Below are positions 35,318-44,524 of a stretch of 64,000 nucleotides of DNA, in pieces. The position numbers and the translations under genes were made by a program. The DNA lies in NCBI RefSeq assembly GCF_052113205.1, contig NZ_JBFRCU010000009.1, forward strand, positions 1-64,000, in the 5' to 3' direction. Numbering within the stretch: the first letter of the stretch is position 1; each line of letters opens with the position of its first letter. The notes beneath the pieces are model-generated. The model saw only the letters and a list, made by a program, of their open reading frames with translations. It did no database searches and was not told where the DNA came from. This DNA comes from Inquilinus sp052113205 (GTDB lineage Bacteria; Pseudomonadota; Alphaproteobacteria; DSM-16000; Inquilinaceae).

Positions 35318-36195
35318 GCCTCGCCTCCCTTGGACAGGCGCTTCACCATGACGAAGACCAGCGGCAGGACCAGCGGCATGGCGACGATGATCGAGGCGAC
35401 GCCGAGGTCGAGGGCGTTGTTGCGCAGGTAGCGGATGCCGAGCGTGGCCAGCACCTGGGTGCTGTCGTTCGGGCCGCCGCCGGTCAGCAGGTAGACGCTG
35501 TTGAAGTCGCCCAGGGTCCAGATCGTCGACAGGATGGTCGAGGTGACGTAGAGCGCCGCGACCGACGGCCAGGTGACGAAGCGGAAGCGCTGCCAGCGCG
35601 AGGCGCCGTCGACCGAGGCGGCCTCATAGAGGTCGCGGGCGATGGCGAGGCGGCCGGTCAGCAGGATCAGGGTCCAGAACGGCAGCGACTTCCAGATATG
35701 GACCACGATCGTGCAGAAGAAGGCCAGCCATGGATTGGTCAGCCAGGGCGGGCCCTCGAAGATCCCGAACAGCTGGAACAGCTGCTGGTTGATCATGCCC
35801 GTCTCGGGGTTGAGCATCACCCGGAACGACAGGATGGTCGGAATCGACGGCACCGCCCAGGGCAGGATGAACAGCACCAGCAGCAGCCGGATCCACCAGC
35901 GCGGCACGGCGAAGAAGCCTGACAGGCCGAGCGCGATCACCATCTTCACGTTCACCGCGATCAGCAGGAACAGGATGGTGTTGACCGCCGCGGTCAGGAA
36001 GATCGGGTCGGCGAACAGGCGCCGGTAGCTGGCCGGGTTGGCGCCGAGATAGAGGCCGTAGCCGACCGGATAGGCCACCAGCACCAGGAACACGGCGATG
36101 TAGGGGATGAGCATGATCGCCCCCCAGGTCGCCCAGATGCGGCGATGGCTGCGATGGGCGGCGGCCGGGATCGCATGGACCGTGGTCGCGGTCAT
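35314..36195 (-). CDS. Carbohydrate ABC permease, MalF type
   Basis: 293-aa CUT1-family permease with about six helices. The docking EAA loop is DLYEAASVDGASRWQRFRFV near residue 190. AVPSIPTILSFRVMLNPETG and NSVYLLTGGGPNDSTQVLAT are typical of the family. It is separated from the binding-protein gene by a strong stem-loop that may lower permease expression relative to the binding protein. Confidence 0.92.
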   Translation of the reverse strand: MTATTVHAIPAAAHRSHRRIWATWGAIMLIPYIAVFLVLVAYPVGYGLYLGANPASYRRLFADPIFLTAAVNTILFLLIAVNVKMVIALGLSGFFAVPRWWIRLLLVLFILPWAVPSIPTILSFRVMLNPETGMINQQLFQLFGIFEGPPWLTNPWLAFFCTIVVHIWKSLPFWTLILLTGRLAIARDLYEAASVDGASRWQRFRFVTWPSVAALYVTSTILSTIWTLGDFNSVYLLTGGGPNDSTQVLATLGIRYLRNNALDLGVASIIVAMPLVLPLVFVMVKRLSKGGEA

Positions 36196-36223
36196 CGGCT
36201 GGTCCTCTCTCAGAAAGGGCTGC

Positions 36224-36259
36224 GGCCCGACCCGCGCGGCGTTGCGCGCGGGTCGGGCC
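36224..36259 (-). promoter_or_regulatory. Stem-loop between binding-protein and permease genes
   Basis: Perfect 14-base arms GGCCCGACCCGCGC / GCGCGGGTCGGGCC with an 8-base loop and no T-run. It is placed directly after the binding-protein stop, where such hairpins stabilise upstream mRNA and set a high binding-protein to permease ratio, as in malE-malF. Confidence 0.75.
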
Positions 36260-36272
36260 GGCAGGTCGGTGC

Positions 36273-37658
36273 TTAACCGGCGATTTCCTTGATCCGGGCG
36301 ATCATCTCATCGACCGCCTGGTCTGGCGAGACGCCGTCCTGGACCACGCGGTTCAGCGCCTTGGCCCAGACGTTTTCCGCGTTCACCGTGGTGAAATGAT
36401 AGTTGTAGACGAAGGGGAAGGGCACCGTGCCCCCGGTGAACTGCTTCGACACCACGGCGCGGTGCGGGTCGCTGCCGTCGGTCCAGAACGGCCGGGCGGC
36501 GCCCGACTTGGTCGCCGGATACCAGCGGCCGACCGAACCCTCGACGAAGGGCGTCAGGTTCTCGTCCTTCAGCATGAAGGCCATGAACTCCTTGGCCTGC
36601 ACCTTGTTCTTGGAGTCGGCGAAGATCACCGCGGTCTTGGTCGCCGCCAGGTTCGGCAGCGTCCCGCCATCCGGCTTCTTCGGGAATAGGGTGGTGCGGA
36701 TGTTCTCTTCGTAGTTCTTCTTCGCCTGGGCCCGCTGCTCCTCGGTCAGCGTCTGGTTGGTCGAATCGTCCAGATGCTTGCTGGGGATCGAGATCGTGGC
36801 GTTGTGGGTTAGGATCGTGGTCTTATTGTGGAAGTTGACGTTGTTGTCGGTGTCGAGCCAGTTGACCGAGGAGGGCGGGGTGCAGCCGCGGGTGAAGATC
36901 GAGCTGTAAGCCTTGACCGCCTCGATCATCGCCGCCCGGTTCTCCGGCTGGTCGAGCACGATCTTGCCGCTCTCGTCGACGATCTTGACGTTGTAGGCGT
37001 TGGCCCAAGTCAGGAAGCTGAAGAAGGTGTCGGAGGCGGCGACGCTCATCGGATGGCCGATGGCGTAGATGCGCTTGCCCTTGGCGCGCAGGCCGGCCTG
37101 CACCTTGTCGCACCAGAAGTCCCAGTACGCGTTCCACTCGGTCGGGATGTCGGCCTCGCTGAAGCCGGCGTCCTGCAGCATGTCCTTCCAGTAGAAGATG
37201 TGCATGGTCTGGCGTTCGATCGGGAAGGCGTAATAGGCCTTCTGCCCGGTCTTGCCGTTCATCAGGAAGGTGGTGGCCAGCGCGTCGGGCTGGAACTGGT
37301 CCTTGATCGGATTGATGACGTCGCTGACATCCTCCAGGCGGCCCTCGAAGGCCCATTGGCCGGTGGTGCGGAAATCATAGGTGGTGCAGTAGCCGACATC
37401 CGGCGGCGTGCCGGCCTCGACCGCGGCGACCGACTTCACGATGCAGTCCTCGGTCGAATACAGCGACAGCTCGACCTTGACGCCGGTGGCCTTCTGGTAG
37501 CGGTCGATCAGGTCCGTCAGGGCGGCGTCCTCGCCCTTGTAGAACCCTTTGGTGACCCAGACGGTGAGGGTGTCCTGCGCCAGGGCGGGCAGGGCGGCGG
37601 TGAGGCCGAGGGTCAGAGCACAACCCGCCATGAGGTGGCGGAGACCGATCTTGGGCAT
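36273..37658 (-). CDS. Sugar ABC transporter substrate-binding protein
   Basis: 461 aa with a signal peptide (GCALTLGLTAALPALAQ) and an extracellular solute-binding family 1 fold. TLTVWVTKGFYKGEDAAL opens the mature protein; YAFPIERQTMHIFYWKDML contains the hinge-region aromatic residues. GGAGAAG precedes ATG 37658. It is larger than average for the family. It lies 83 bases after the LacI gene on the same strand, so regulator and transporter are likely one transcript. The sugar cannot be deduced. Confidence 0.9.
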   Translation of the reverse strand: MPKIGLRHLMAGCALTLGLTAALPALAQDTLTVWVTKGFYKGEDAALTDLIDRYQKATGVKVELSLYSTEDCIVKSVAAVEAGTPPDVGYCTTYDFRTTGQWAFEGRLEDVSDVINPIKDQFQPDALATTFLMNGKTGQKAYYAFPIERQTMHIFYWKDMLQDAGFSEADIPTEWNAYWDFWCDKVQAGLRAKGKRIYAIGHPMSVAASDTFFSFLTWANAYNVKIVDESGKIVLDQPENRAAMIEAVKAYSSIFTRGCTPPSSVNWLDTDNNVNFHNKTTILTHNATISIPSKHLDDSTNQTLTEEQRAQAKKNYEENIRTTLFPKKPDGGTLPNLAATKTAVIFADSKNKVQAKEFMAFMLKDENLTPFVEGSVGRWYPATKSGAARPFWTDGSDPHRAVVSKQFTGGTVPFPFVYNYHFTTVNAENVWAKALNRVVQDGVSPDQAVDEMIARIKEIAG

Positions 37659-37741
37659 GGAACTTCTCCCAGAACAGAGGAAAGGAAGCGGCGGCTTGTG
37701 CCGTCTTGCTGGTGGCCTCCGGACGGCCGGAAGCGGGGTTT

Positions 37742-38791
37742 TCAGGCGGGCCTCCTGGCGGTGGAGCCCCGTTCGACGATCTCGAAGCCGACATCGATCA
37801 CCCGGGGCGGCGCCGGGGCGTCGTCCCCGGCGTCGAGGATGCGCAGCAGCAGCTCGCCGACCCGGCGGCCGATGCCTTCGGCATCGATCCGCACGGTCGA
37901 CAGCGCCGGCACGCATTGCCCGCCGATCTCGAAATCGCCGAAACCCATGATCGAGACCTGCCCCGGCACGGCGATGCCGCGGCGATGGCATTCCATCAGG
38001 GCGCCGACGGCGGCGAGGTCCGAGACCGCGAACACCGCGTCGATCGGCCCGGCGGTGTCGAGCAGATGGCCCATGGCAGCGGCGCCGCCGGCGAAGGACA
38101 CCGGCACGTGGCCGCGATGGACGACGGCGTCGGCCGGCAGCCCGGCCTGGTGCAGCACCTCGGTGAAGCCGACCAGCCGGGCCTCGCCGCGGAAATCATG
38201 TGAGGCGCCGCCGACCGCCGGGCCGATGCCACCGATGCGGCGGTGCCCCAGCGCGATCAGGTGCCGCGCCGCGGCCCGGCCGGCGTCGATGTTGGAGAAG
38301 CCGACGGCCCGGTCGATCGGGGCGGTCGCGCCGCAGTCCCAGATCTCGACCACCGGGATGCCGGCGCTGTGCAGCATGGTCCGCACCGCCTCGGTGTGAT
38401 GCATGCCGGCCAGCACGATCGCCTCCGGCCGGCGCTCCAGCATCGCCCGCACCAGCGCTTCCTCCTCACCCATCCGGTAGAGAGTATAGCCAATCAGCAG
38501 CTGGTAGCCGGTCCGGCGCAGCGCCTCCGACAGCCCATGCGCGGTATCGGCGAAGTTGGAGTTGGTCAGCGTCGGCACCAGCGTGGCGATGAAGCCGGTG
38601 CGGCGCGACGACAGGGCGGCGGCCACCTTGTCGTCGACATAGCCGAGCTGCTCGATCGCCCGGCGGATGCGGTCGCGCGTCTCCGGCGCCACCCGGCTGC
38701 TGCCGGCCTGCACCCGGGACACGGTCATCGGTGAGACCCCGGCGAGACGGGCAACGTCCCGCATGGTCGGCCGGAAGGAACGCTTGGGCAT
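37742..38791 (-). CDS. LacI-family transcriptional regulator
   Basis: 349 aa. The N-terminal LacI helix-turn-helix is TMRDVARLAGVSPMTVSRV with the hinge helix RDRIRRAIEQLGYVDDKVAA. The rest is a periplasmic-binding-like effector domain (GFIATLVPTLTNSNFADTAHG). It resembles GntR-type gluconate repressors in this opening. It is the first gene of the sugar ABC operon and probably represses it through the operator at 39039. Confidence 0.92.
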   Translation of the reverse strand: MPKRSFRPTMRDVARLAGVSPMTVSRVQAGSSRVAPETRDRIRRAIEQLGYVDDKVAAALSSRRTGFIATLVPTLTNSNFADTAHGLSEALRRTGYQLLIGYTLYRMGEEEALVRAMLERRPEAIVLAGMHHTEAVRTMLHSAGIPVVEIWDCGATAPIDRAVGFSNIDAGRAAARHLIALGHRRIGGIGPAVGGASHDFRGEARLVGFTEVLHQAGLPADAVVHRGHVPVSFAGGAAAMGHLLDTAGPIDAVFAVSDLAAVGALMECHRRGIAVPGQVSIMGFGDFEIGGQCVPALSTVRIDAEGIGRRVGELLLRILDAGDDAPAPPRVIDVGFEIVERGSTARRPA

Positions 38792-39136
38792 GGCTTGGCT
38801 CTCGATCGGCCGTGCAACTGCTCCGAATCCAGCCCGGCGCCGACTGGGCCGCGCATCCCGGCGCATCCGGGCCGCGGCGGCAGGCCGGCGGGCGGGGCGG
38901 GGTCGCACGCAGGCGCAGCAGGCCACGGGACGCATCATCGGCAGGGCCGGGCGGTCCGTACGGTCAGGCGGATGCGATCGATGGCAAGCATGATGTCGGC
39001 CCTCCCCACGGCCTGAGGTCGATTTGTCGTTCTTATTGATGTGACCGGTAACATGGATGGCCGTCAGAACGCAAGAGTGAGGCCGCGTACGGTGAAAGGA
39101 TCTGGCGAGGATTGGCGCGGAAATCGCGGGACGCGT
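38792..39136. other. Intergenic region upstream of the LacI/sugar operon
   Basis: No gene is supported in 345 bases; frames here are low-complexity Arg/Gly/Ala shadows. The only clear signal is the LacI-type operator near 39046, which leaves a leader of roughly 220 bases before the LacI gene. The leftward hypothetical gene at 39137 ends here. Confidence 0.5.
39039..39054. promoter_or_regulatory. LacI-family operator
   Basis: ATGTGACCGGTAACAT is a near-perfect even palindrome centred on CCGG, with one mismatched pair. This is the classic LacI/GntR-family operator form with a central CG. It lies upstream of the LacI-sugar ABC operon in a less GC-rich, promoter-like stretch. Confidence 0.7.
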
Positions 39137-40099
39137 TCACGCGCCGCCGGCGATGACGCGCAGCGACCCGGGGCGCCGCGCCGCGCCCACGAGCCAATCG
39201 CGATCGAACAGGTCCGCCAGTGCGCGATAGGCCGATACGGGCACCTGATCGAAGCCGTCGCTGCTGCCGCTGAGGAACTCGGCAAGACGGAGGTCGACGG
39301 CCGTGGCGTCGCCGACGTGCAGGCCGAACTGAGCCAGGTCTTCGGCCACCGAGCCTTGCCGCGGAAGATAGGCGTCGACCGAACGCAGCTGCGGGCTCGC
39401 CGCGGGCAGCCGCACCAGGACGACGCGTGTCACCGAGGGTTGGGCATCGGGGCTGATCAGGGTCGTGCCGAGCATCAATCCGCCCAGAACGCTGGCGGGC
39501 GGAGCCGCCGGAAACAGGCAGAAGGTGATGGCTTGCGCGTCTCCCGTCAGGTCGCCGACCTGGATGTGCAGACCATGCTTGGAGAGGAACATGGCGCCCT
39601 TGAGCGCCAGAGTGCCGGTGGGCAGCACCTCGGTGTAGGAGACCGGCAGCCGATTGGGACTCGATTCGACCCCGAGGGTCAGCTCGCCCCGGACGAGCCT
39701 GCCGCGGAAATAGGGCGACCAGGCATGTGAATAGCAGACGAAGGTGCCGGCCAGCTCCACCGATCCCGATCTGTTGCGGCGGTTGGCGGGCTCGCCGAGG
39801 CGGTGCAGCAGATCCTCGCGGTCACAGCCGTGGCGGGTACAGATCTCGTCGAGGAACGCCTCGATGTCGCAGTCCGCGATCCATTGGCCGGGCCGGTCCA
39901 GGCCGAGCACCTTGGACCAGTCCTCGTAGATCTGCCGCTCGCGCGGCTGGGCACGGCCCTGCAGCCATTTGTAGGCGCGGTCGACATCGAACGGCGTCGC
40001 CGGATTGATGCGCCGAAACGCGGCGGCGAGATCCTTGTGCGTGGCCGCACCCAGTACGGCCGCGGTGAGACGAAACTTCCGATCGATGTCTCGTGCCAC
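39137..40099 (-). CDS. Hypothetical protein with HTH-like N-terminus, divergent from autotransporters
   Basis: 320 aa, not recognised as a named family. Residues about 10-80 (KDLAAAFRRINP, DRAYKWLQGRAQPRE, IYEDWSKVLGL) resemble an XRE-like helix-turn-helix. The C-terminal part is a mixed beta region (GTFVCYSHAWSPYFRGRLVR, then LSKHGLHIQVGDLTGD) that may be a ligand-sensing domain. GTG 40099 after CAGGGAA is the chosen start. It is divergent from the two autotransporters, so a regulatory role on them is possible but unproven. Confidence 0.65.
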   Translation of the reverse strand: MARDIDRKFRLTAAVLGAATHKDLAAAFRRINPATPFDVDRAYKWLQGRAQPRERQIYEDWSKVLGLDRPGQWIADCDIEAFLDEICTRHGCDREDLLHRLGEPANRRNRSGSVELAGTFVCYSHAWSPYFRGRLVRGELTLGVESSPNRLPVSYTEVLPTGTLALKGAMFLSKHGLHIQVGDLTGDAQAITFCLFPAAPPASVLGGLMLGTTLISPDAQPSVTRVVLVRLPAASPQLRSVDAYLPRQGSVAEDLAQFGLHVGDATAVDLRLAEFLSGSSDGFDQVPVSAYRALADLFDRDWLVGAARRPGSLRVIAGGA

Positions 40100-40337
40100 T
40101 CGAGTTCCCTGCTGACGGGCCACCCGCCCATTGCCGACGCCATATTGGCATATTCCTGGAAAAGACAAAGAAATCCGACGCGTTCCAAACGCAGGGGATG
40201 CTGTTCCCCTCCGCACTGCCGCAAAGATGATGTGGGAAAGTGCACCTGAGGGGGCTGAATTGATCACCGGTTTGCAGGGTCACGGCCGCGCAGCGGCACG
40301 GGCGCTCCTCGACAGCACTTGCCTCCGGACCCCCGTC

Positions 40338-43300
40338 ATGCGCCGGACCCCGGCCGTGCTGCTCGTCCTGGGCCTTGCCGTGGGCGTCTCGTGGCCGGCC
40401 GGCCCTGCGCTTGCCGCAAACTTCAAGGTCGGCACCGACGCCCAGTTGAGGAACGCCATCAGCAGCGCCGGGAATGGCGACACCATCACCTTCACCGGCA
40501 ACATCACCCTCGGCGACAACTTGCCGACGGTGACCAAGAACGTGACCGTCAACGGCGGACTCTTCACTCTGTCGGGCGACAACAAGTATCGCGGCCTGTT
40601 CGTGCAGTCCGGCACGGTCGCGATCAACGATCTCGCCATCAAGGATGCCGTCGCCCAGGGCGGCAGAGGCGGAAACGGCGAAGAGGGCGGCGCCGGCGGC
40701 GGCGGCGCCGGACTCGGTGGCGCGCTGTTCGTCGCCACCGGCGCCCAGGTGGCGGTGAGCAACGTCAGCGCGCAGAACGGTTCGGCGCGCGGCGGCAATG
40801 GCGGCAAGAGCGGCGCCGGCACCGGCAATACCAGCGGCGGCGGCGGCAGCTACCGGGCCGATGGCGAAGACGCCGGCTTCTTCGCGAGCGGCAATGGCGG
40901 CGCCGGCGGTGGCGGCGACGGCTTCCAGAATCAAAGCGGAGCCAACGGCGGATTTGGCGGCGGCGGGGGCGGCAGCGCCAGCGTCTTCGGCGGCATCGGC
41001 GGGTTTGGCGGCGGCGCTGGCGGCGGCAGCGGTGCCACCACGATGCCCGGTGGCTTCGGGGGCGGCACGGGTGGCGCCGGCGCATCCGGCCTTGGCGGTG
41101 GTGGCGGCGGCGGCGGCGGATTTGGCGGTGCGATCTTCGTCCAGCAAGGCGGCACCCTGAACCTGGCCAGCTCGATCAACGTTTCCGGAAACACGGTCGC
41201 CGGTGGCAGCGGTGGATCCGGCCATACCAGCGGCCAGTCCGGCGCCGGCATCGGATCGGGACTCTTTCTCGGCGGCAACGGGACGCTGAACCTGACTCCC
41301 GGTGCCGGGCTGTCACAGGTGATCAGCGACGCCATCGTCGACCAGTCTGGTGCCGGCGGCACCGGCCCCAACGCCGGCAGCTGGTCGCTGGTGAAGGACG
41401 GTGCGGGGACGACGATCCTGACCGGGGCCAACGCCTATTCCGGCGGAATCACGGTCAAGGCCGGTGTCCTGCAGGGCAGCACCGCGGGCCTGCTGGGCAA
41501 CATCCTGAACAATGCCAGCGTGGTCTTCGACCAGGCCGGCGCCGGCACCTATGCCGGCAACCTGTCGGGCACCGGCGCCGTCACCGTGCGCGGTACCGGT
41601 GCCGTCACATTCAGCGGAACCAACACCTATTCGGCAGCCACGGAGGTCGACGGCGGCACGCTGTTGTTCACCTCCGACGCCAACCTGGGCAAGGCCGGCA
41701 ACGTCATCGGTCTCCACAACGGCACGATCGGGGTCGGTTCGGGGGCGGGAGGACAGGTCTTCAGCCGACCCGTCACGATCGACACCACCGGCGGGATGTT
41801 CGTCGGAGACGACGTCGCAAGCCCTGTGACCTGGAGCGGCCAGATCAGCGGCGGCAGGCTGGGCAAGTCCGGCCTTGGCACGCTGATCCTGTCCGGGGTC
41901 AACACCTATTCCGGCGGCACGGTCGTCGGCGGCGGCACGCTGTCGTTCACCTCCGACGCCAATCTGGGCGCGGCCGGCACGGGGATCACGCTGGAGAACG
42001 GCGGGACGATCGGACCGACCAAGGATGCGGTCGCAGGCCTCTCGATGACCCGCCCCATCACCCTGGCCGGCAGGGGCGCCATCACCCTCGGGGTCAATCC
42101 TCTCACCTGGGCCGGCAACATCACCGGCAATGGCCAGTTGATCAAGAACGGCCTCGGCGTGCTGACTCTCGCGGGAGCGACCAACACCTACACCGGCGGC
42201 ACGTTCGTGGCGCAAGGCACGCTGCAGATCGCGTCCGACGACAAGCTCGGCGCGGCGGGCACGGGCGTCACCTTGATCCAGGGGGGCAATCTCTGGGCCT
42301 CCGGGACCTTCACCACCCCGCGGCCCTTCCTGCTGCAGAACGGGGGCGGCGCGTTCCNGGTCGACGCCGGCCAAACCCTCACCCTGAGCGGGGACCTCCA
42401 AGTGGCCGCAGGAAGCGGCCTCACCAAGATCGGAGCCGGCACGCTCGTCCTGGCGGGCACCAGCAGCGCAATCGGGACCATCTACCAGAACGGCGGCACG
42501 CTGCAGGGCAACACCTCGACCCTGGGCGGCGGCAACATCGCCTTCGATGCCAACGCGCAGAACACGATCGCCCGATCGGTCACGTTCGACCAGGCCACGG
42601 ACGGCAGCTTTGCCGGCACCATCACCGGCATCGGCAGCCTGGCCAAGACCGGCGCCGGCACGCTGATCCTGGGCGGCAACAACAGCTACAGCACCGGCAC
42701 CACGGTTTCGGCCGGGACCTTGCAGGGCACGAGCAAGAGCCTGCAGGGCGCCATCGCGAACAATTCCGCGGTAATCTTCGACCAGGACTTTGCCGGCACT
42801 TATGCCGGCGCCATGACCGGCACCGGCACGCTCGCCAAGAACGGCACCGGCAAACTCAGTTTCACCGGCACCAGCAGCGTCGGCGGCGGCACGACCATCA
42901 ATGCCGGCGCCCTTGCCATCAACGGTCACCTGGCCAGCAACGTCACGGTCAACCAGGGCGGCACGCTCAACGGCGTGGGCAACATCACCGGCAGCATCAC
43001 CAACAATGGCGGCACGATCAGCCCGGGCAACTCGATCGGCCACCTGACGGTCGACGGCGACTTCACCTTCAACAGCGGCACCTACGAGGTCGAGGTCGAT
43101 CCCCAGGGCGACAGCGACCGCGTCAGCGTGGTCGGCGCCGGCCACGCGGTGAGGATCCATACCGGCACGCTGCTGGTCGTCCCGCACGCCGGCATCTACA
43201 CACCCGACACAAGATACACGATCATCACGACCGAGGCCGGCGGCAACGTCTGGGTCGGTGAGCTGGCCGGCGGCGTCGGGTTCCTGGTGCCGGAGGCCTC

Positions 43301-44519
43301 GATCGATCCCGATCTGCACAGCATCTACCTCACCCTGGCGCTGCCGCCCGATGCCTTCCGCTCGGCTGGCCGGACCGCCAACCAGCAGGCAGTCGGCGGC
43401 GCGCTGGACGTCATCGCCGCCGGCGATGACGGCGGCCTGATCACGGCAGTGGCCAACCTGCAACCGTCGCAGGGCGGGGCGGCATTCGATGCGCTGAGCG
43501 GCCAGCCCTACGCCGATTTCGGCACGGTGAACGTGCAGGCGAGCCAGCTGTTCATGAATGCGGTCGGCCGCCAGATGGCAGGCCGGCGCGGCGCGAGCCT
43601 CGGCGCGCCCCCGAGCGTGGCGCTGGCCGAGTCGTGCGAGGCCGCCTGCGACGCCGACGCTGTCACGCCGTCGCGCTTCTCCGCCTGGCTGGGCGGCATC
43701 GGCAGCATCGGCGGCGTCGACGGCGACGGCAACGCCGCCGACCTCAGCTACACTCTGGGCGGCACCGCCTTCGGAATCGACTATCGCCTCGATCCGCGCC
43801 TGCTGGTCGGCATCGCCGGCGGCTATGTCGGCGGCTCGCAGTCGGTCGACGGCTTCCGGGGCGACGGCCACACCGATGCGCTGAGCGTCGCTCTCTACGG
43901 CTCCTTCACCCAGGGCGCCTTCTATGCCGATGCGCTGGCGGGCTACGCCAATGCCTCCAACGACATGCGGCGCAAAGTCTCCCTTCCGGGGATGGAGAGC
44001 GGCAGCGCCAACGGCGACACCAGCGCCGACCAGTTCCTCGGCCAGATCGAGACCGGCTACAGGATCGGGCTGGGCTTGCCGGCCGACACGTCGATCACCC
44101 CCTTCGGCCGCCTGCAGATCGCCTCGGTCCATCAGGATGGCTTTACCGAGACGGGCGGGAGCGACTTCAATCTCGACGTCGAGTCGCAGACCACCACCTC
44201 GGTGCGCTCGACCTTCGGCGCCGACCTCGCCGCCGGCTTCGATCTCGGCGGCGGCTGGCCGCTGGATGTCGGCGTGTGGGTGGGGTGGATGCACGAATTC
44301 GCCGACACGGATCGGCCGATCACGGCGGCCTTCGACGAGGCATCCGGTCCGCGGTTCACGGTCTCCGGCGCCACGGCGGCGCGCGACAGCGCCGTGATCG
44401 GCGTCTCCGCCGCAACCGAGATCGCCGCCAACACCTCCCTGTCGGTCGGCTACGACGGCGAAGTCGGCGGCAGCACCGACAACCATCAGCTCAGGGCGGT
44501 CTTCCGGCGGACCTGGTGA
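40338..44519 (+). CDS. Autotransporter with passenger-associated repeats (type Va)
   Basis: 1393 aa. Signal peptide MRRTPAVLLVLGLAVGVSWP with cleavage after ALA near residue 26. The passenger begins with a Gly-rich stretch (residues about 110-340). It then carries seven PATR-type units such as GAGTTILTGANAYSGGITVK, which form a beta-helix and aid secretion. Residues about 1113-1393 are the 12-strand outer-membrane beta-barrel (FSAWLGGIGSIGG to VFRRTW). A TTG at 40260 behind GAGGGGG could give an extended signal peptide. No protease motif is seen; probably an adhesin. Confidence 0.9.
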   Translation: MRRTPAVLLVLGLAVGVSWPAGPALAANFKVGTDAQLRNAISSAGNGDTITFTGNITLGDNLPTVTKNVTVNGGLFTLSGDNKYRGLFVQSGTVAINDLAIKDAVAQGGRGGNGEEGGAGGGGAGLGGALFVATGAQVAVSNVSAQNGSARGGNGGKSGAGTGNTSGGGGSYRADGEDAGFFASGNGGAGGGGDGFQNQSGANGGFGGGGGGSASVFGGIGGFGGGAGGGSGATTMPGGFGGGTGGAGASGLGGGGGGGGGFGGAIFVQQGGTLNLASSINVSGNTVAGGSGGSGHTSGQSGAGIGSGLFLGGNGTLNLTPGAGLSQVISDAIVDQSGAGGTGPNAGSWSLVKDGAGTTILTGANAYSGGITVKAGVLQGSTAGLLGNILNNASVVFDQAGAGTYAGNLSGTGAVTVRGTGAVTFSGTNTYSAATEVDGGTLLFTSDANLGKAGNVIGLHNGTIGVGSGAGGQVFSRPVTIDTTGGMFVGDDVASPVTWSGQISGGRLGKSGLGTLILSGVNTYSGGTVVGGGTLSFTSDANLGAAGTGITLENGGTIGPTKDAVAGLSMTRPITLAGRGAITLGVNPLTWAGNITGNGQLIKNGLGVLTLAGATNTYTGGTFVAQGTLQIASDDKLGAAGTGVTLIQGGNLWASGTFTTPRPFLLQNGGGAFXVDAGQTLTLSGDLQVAAGSGLTKIGAGTLVLAGTSSAIGTIYQNGGTLQGNTSTLGGGNIAFDANAQNTIARSVTFDQATDGSFAGTITGIGSLAKTGAGTLILGGNNSYSTGTTVSAGTLQGTSKSLQGAIANNSAVIFDQDFAGTYAGAMTGTGTLAKNGTGKLSFTGTSSVGGGTTINAGALAINGHLASNVTVNQGGTLNGVGNITGSITNNGGTISPGNSIGHLTVDGDFTFNSGTYEVEVDPQGDSDRVSVVGAGHAVRIHTGTLLVVPHAGIYTPDTRYTIITTEAGGNVWVGELAGGVGFLVPEASIDPDLHSIYLTLALPPDAFRSAGRTANQQAVGGALDVIAAGDDGGLITAVANLQPSQGGAAFDALSGQPYADFGTVNVQASQLFMNAVGRQMAGRRGASLGAPPSVALAESCEAACDADAVTPSRFSAWLGGIGSIGGVDGDGNAADLSYTLGGTAFGIDYRLDPRLLVGIAGGYVGGSQSVDGFRGDGHTDALSVALYGSFTQGAFYADALAGYANASNDMRRKVSLPGMESGSANGDTSADQFLGQIETGYRIGLGLPADTSITPFGRLQIASVHQDGFTETGGSDFNLDVESQTTTSVRSTFGADLAAGFDLGGGWPLDVGVWVGWMHEFADTDRPITAAFDEASGPRFTVSGATAARDSAVIGVSAATEIAANTSLSVGYDGEVGGSTDNHQLRAVFRRTW

Positions 44520-44524
44520 AGCAA

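Noticed and set aside
39041..39730. Plus-strand 229-codon frame opposite the HTH-like gene
   Set aside because: No ribosome site, Arg/Gln/Gly-rich translation, and it is antisense to a better-supported leftward gene.
41313..44486. A 1057-codon minus-strand frame opposite the first autotransporter
   Set aside because: Same reason: antisense shadow of a repetitive GC-rich gene, no ribosome site or domain.
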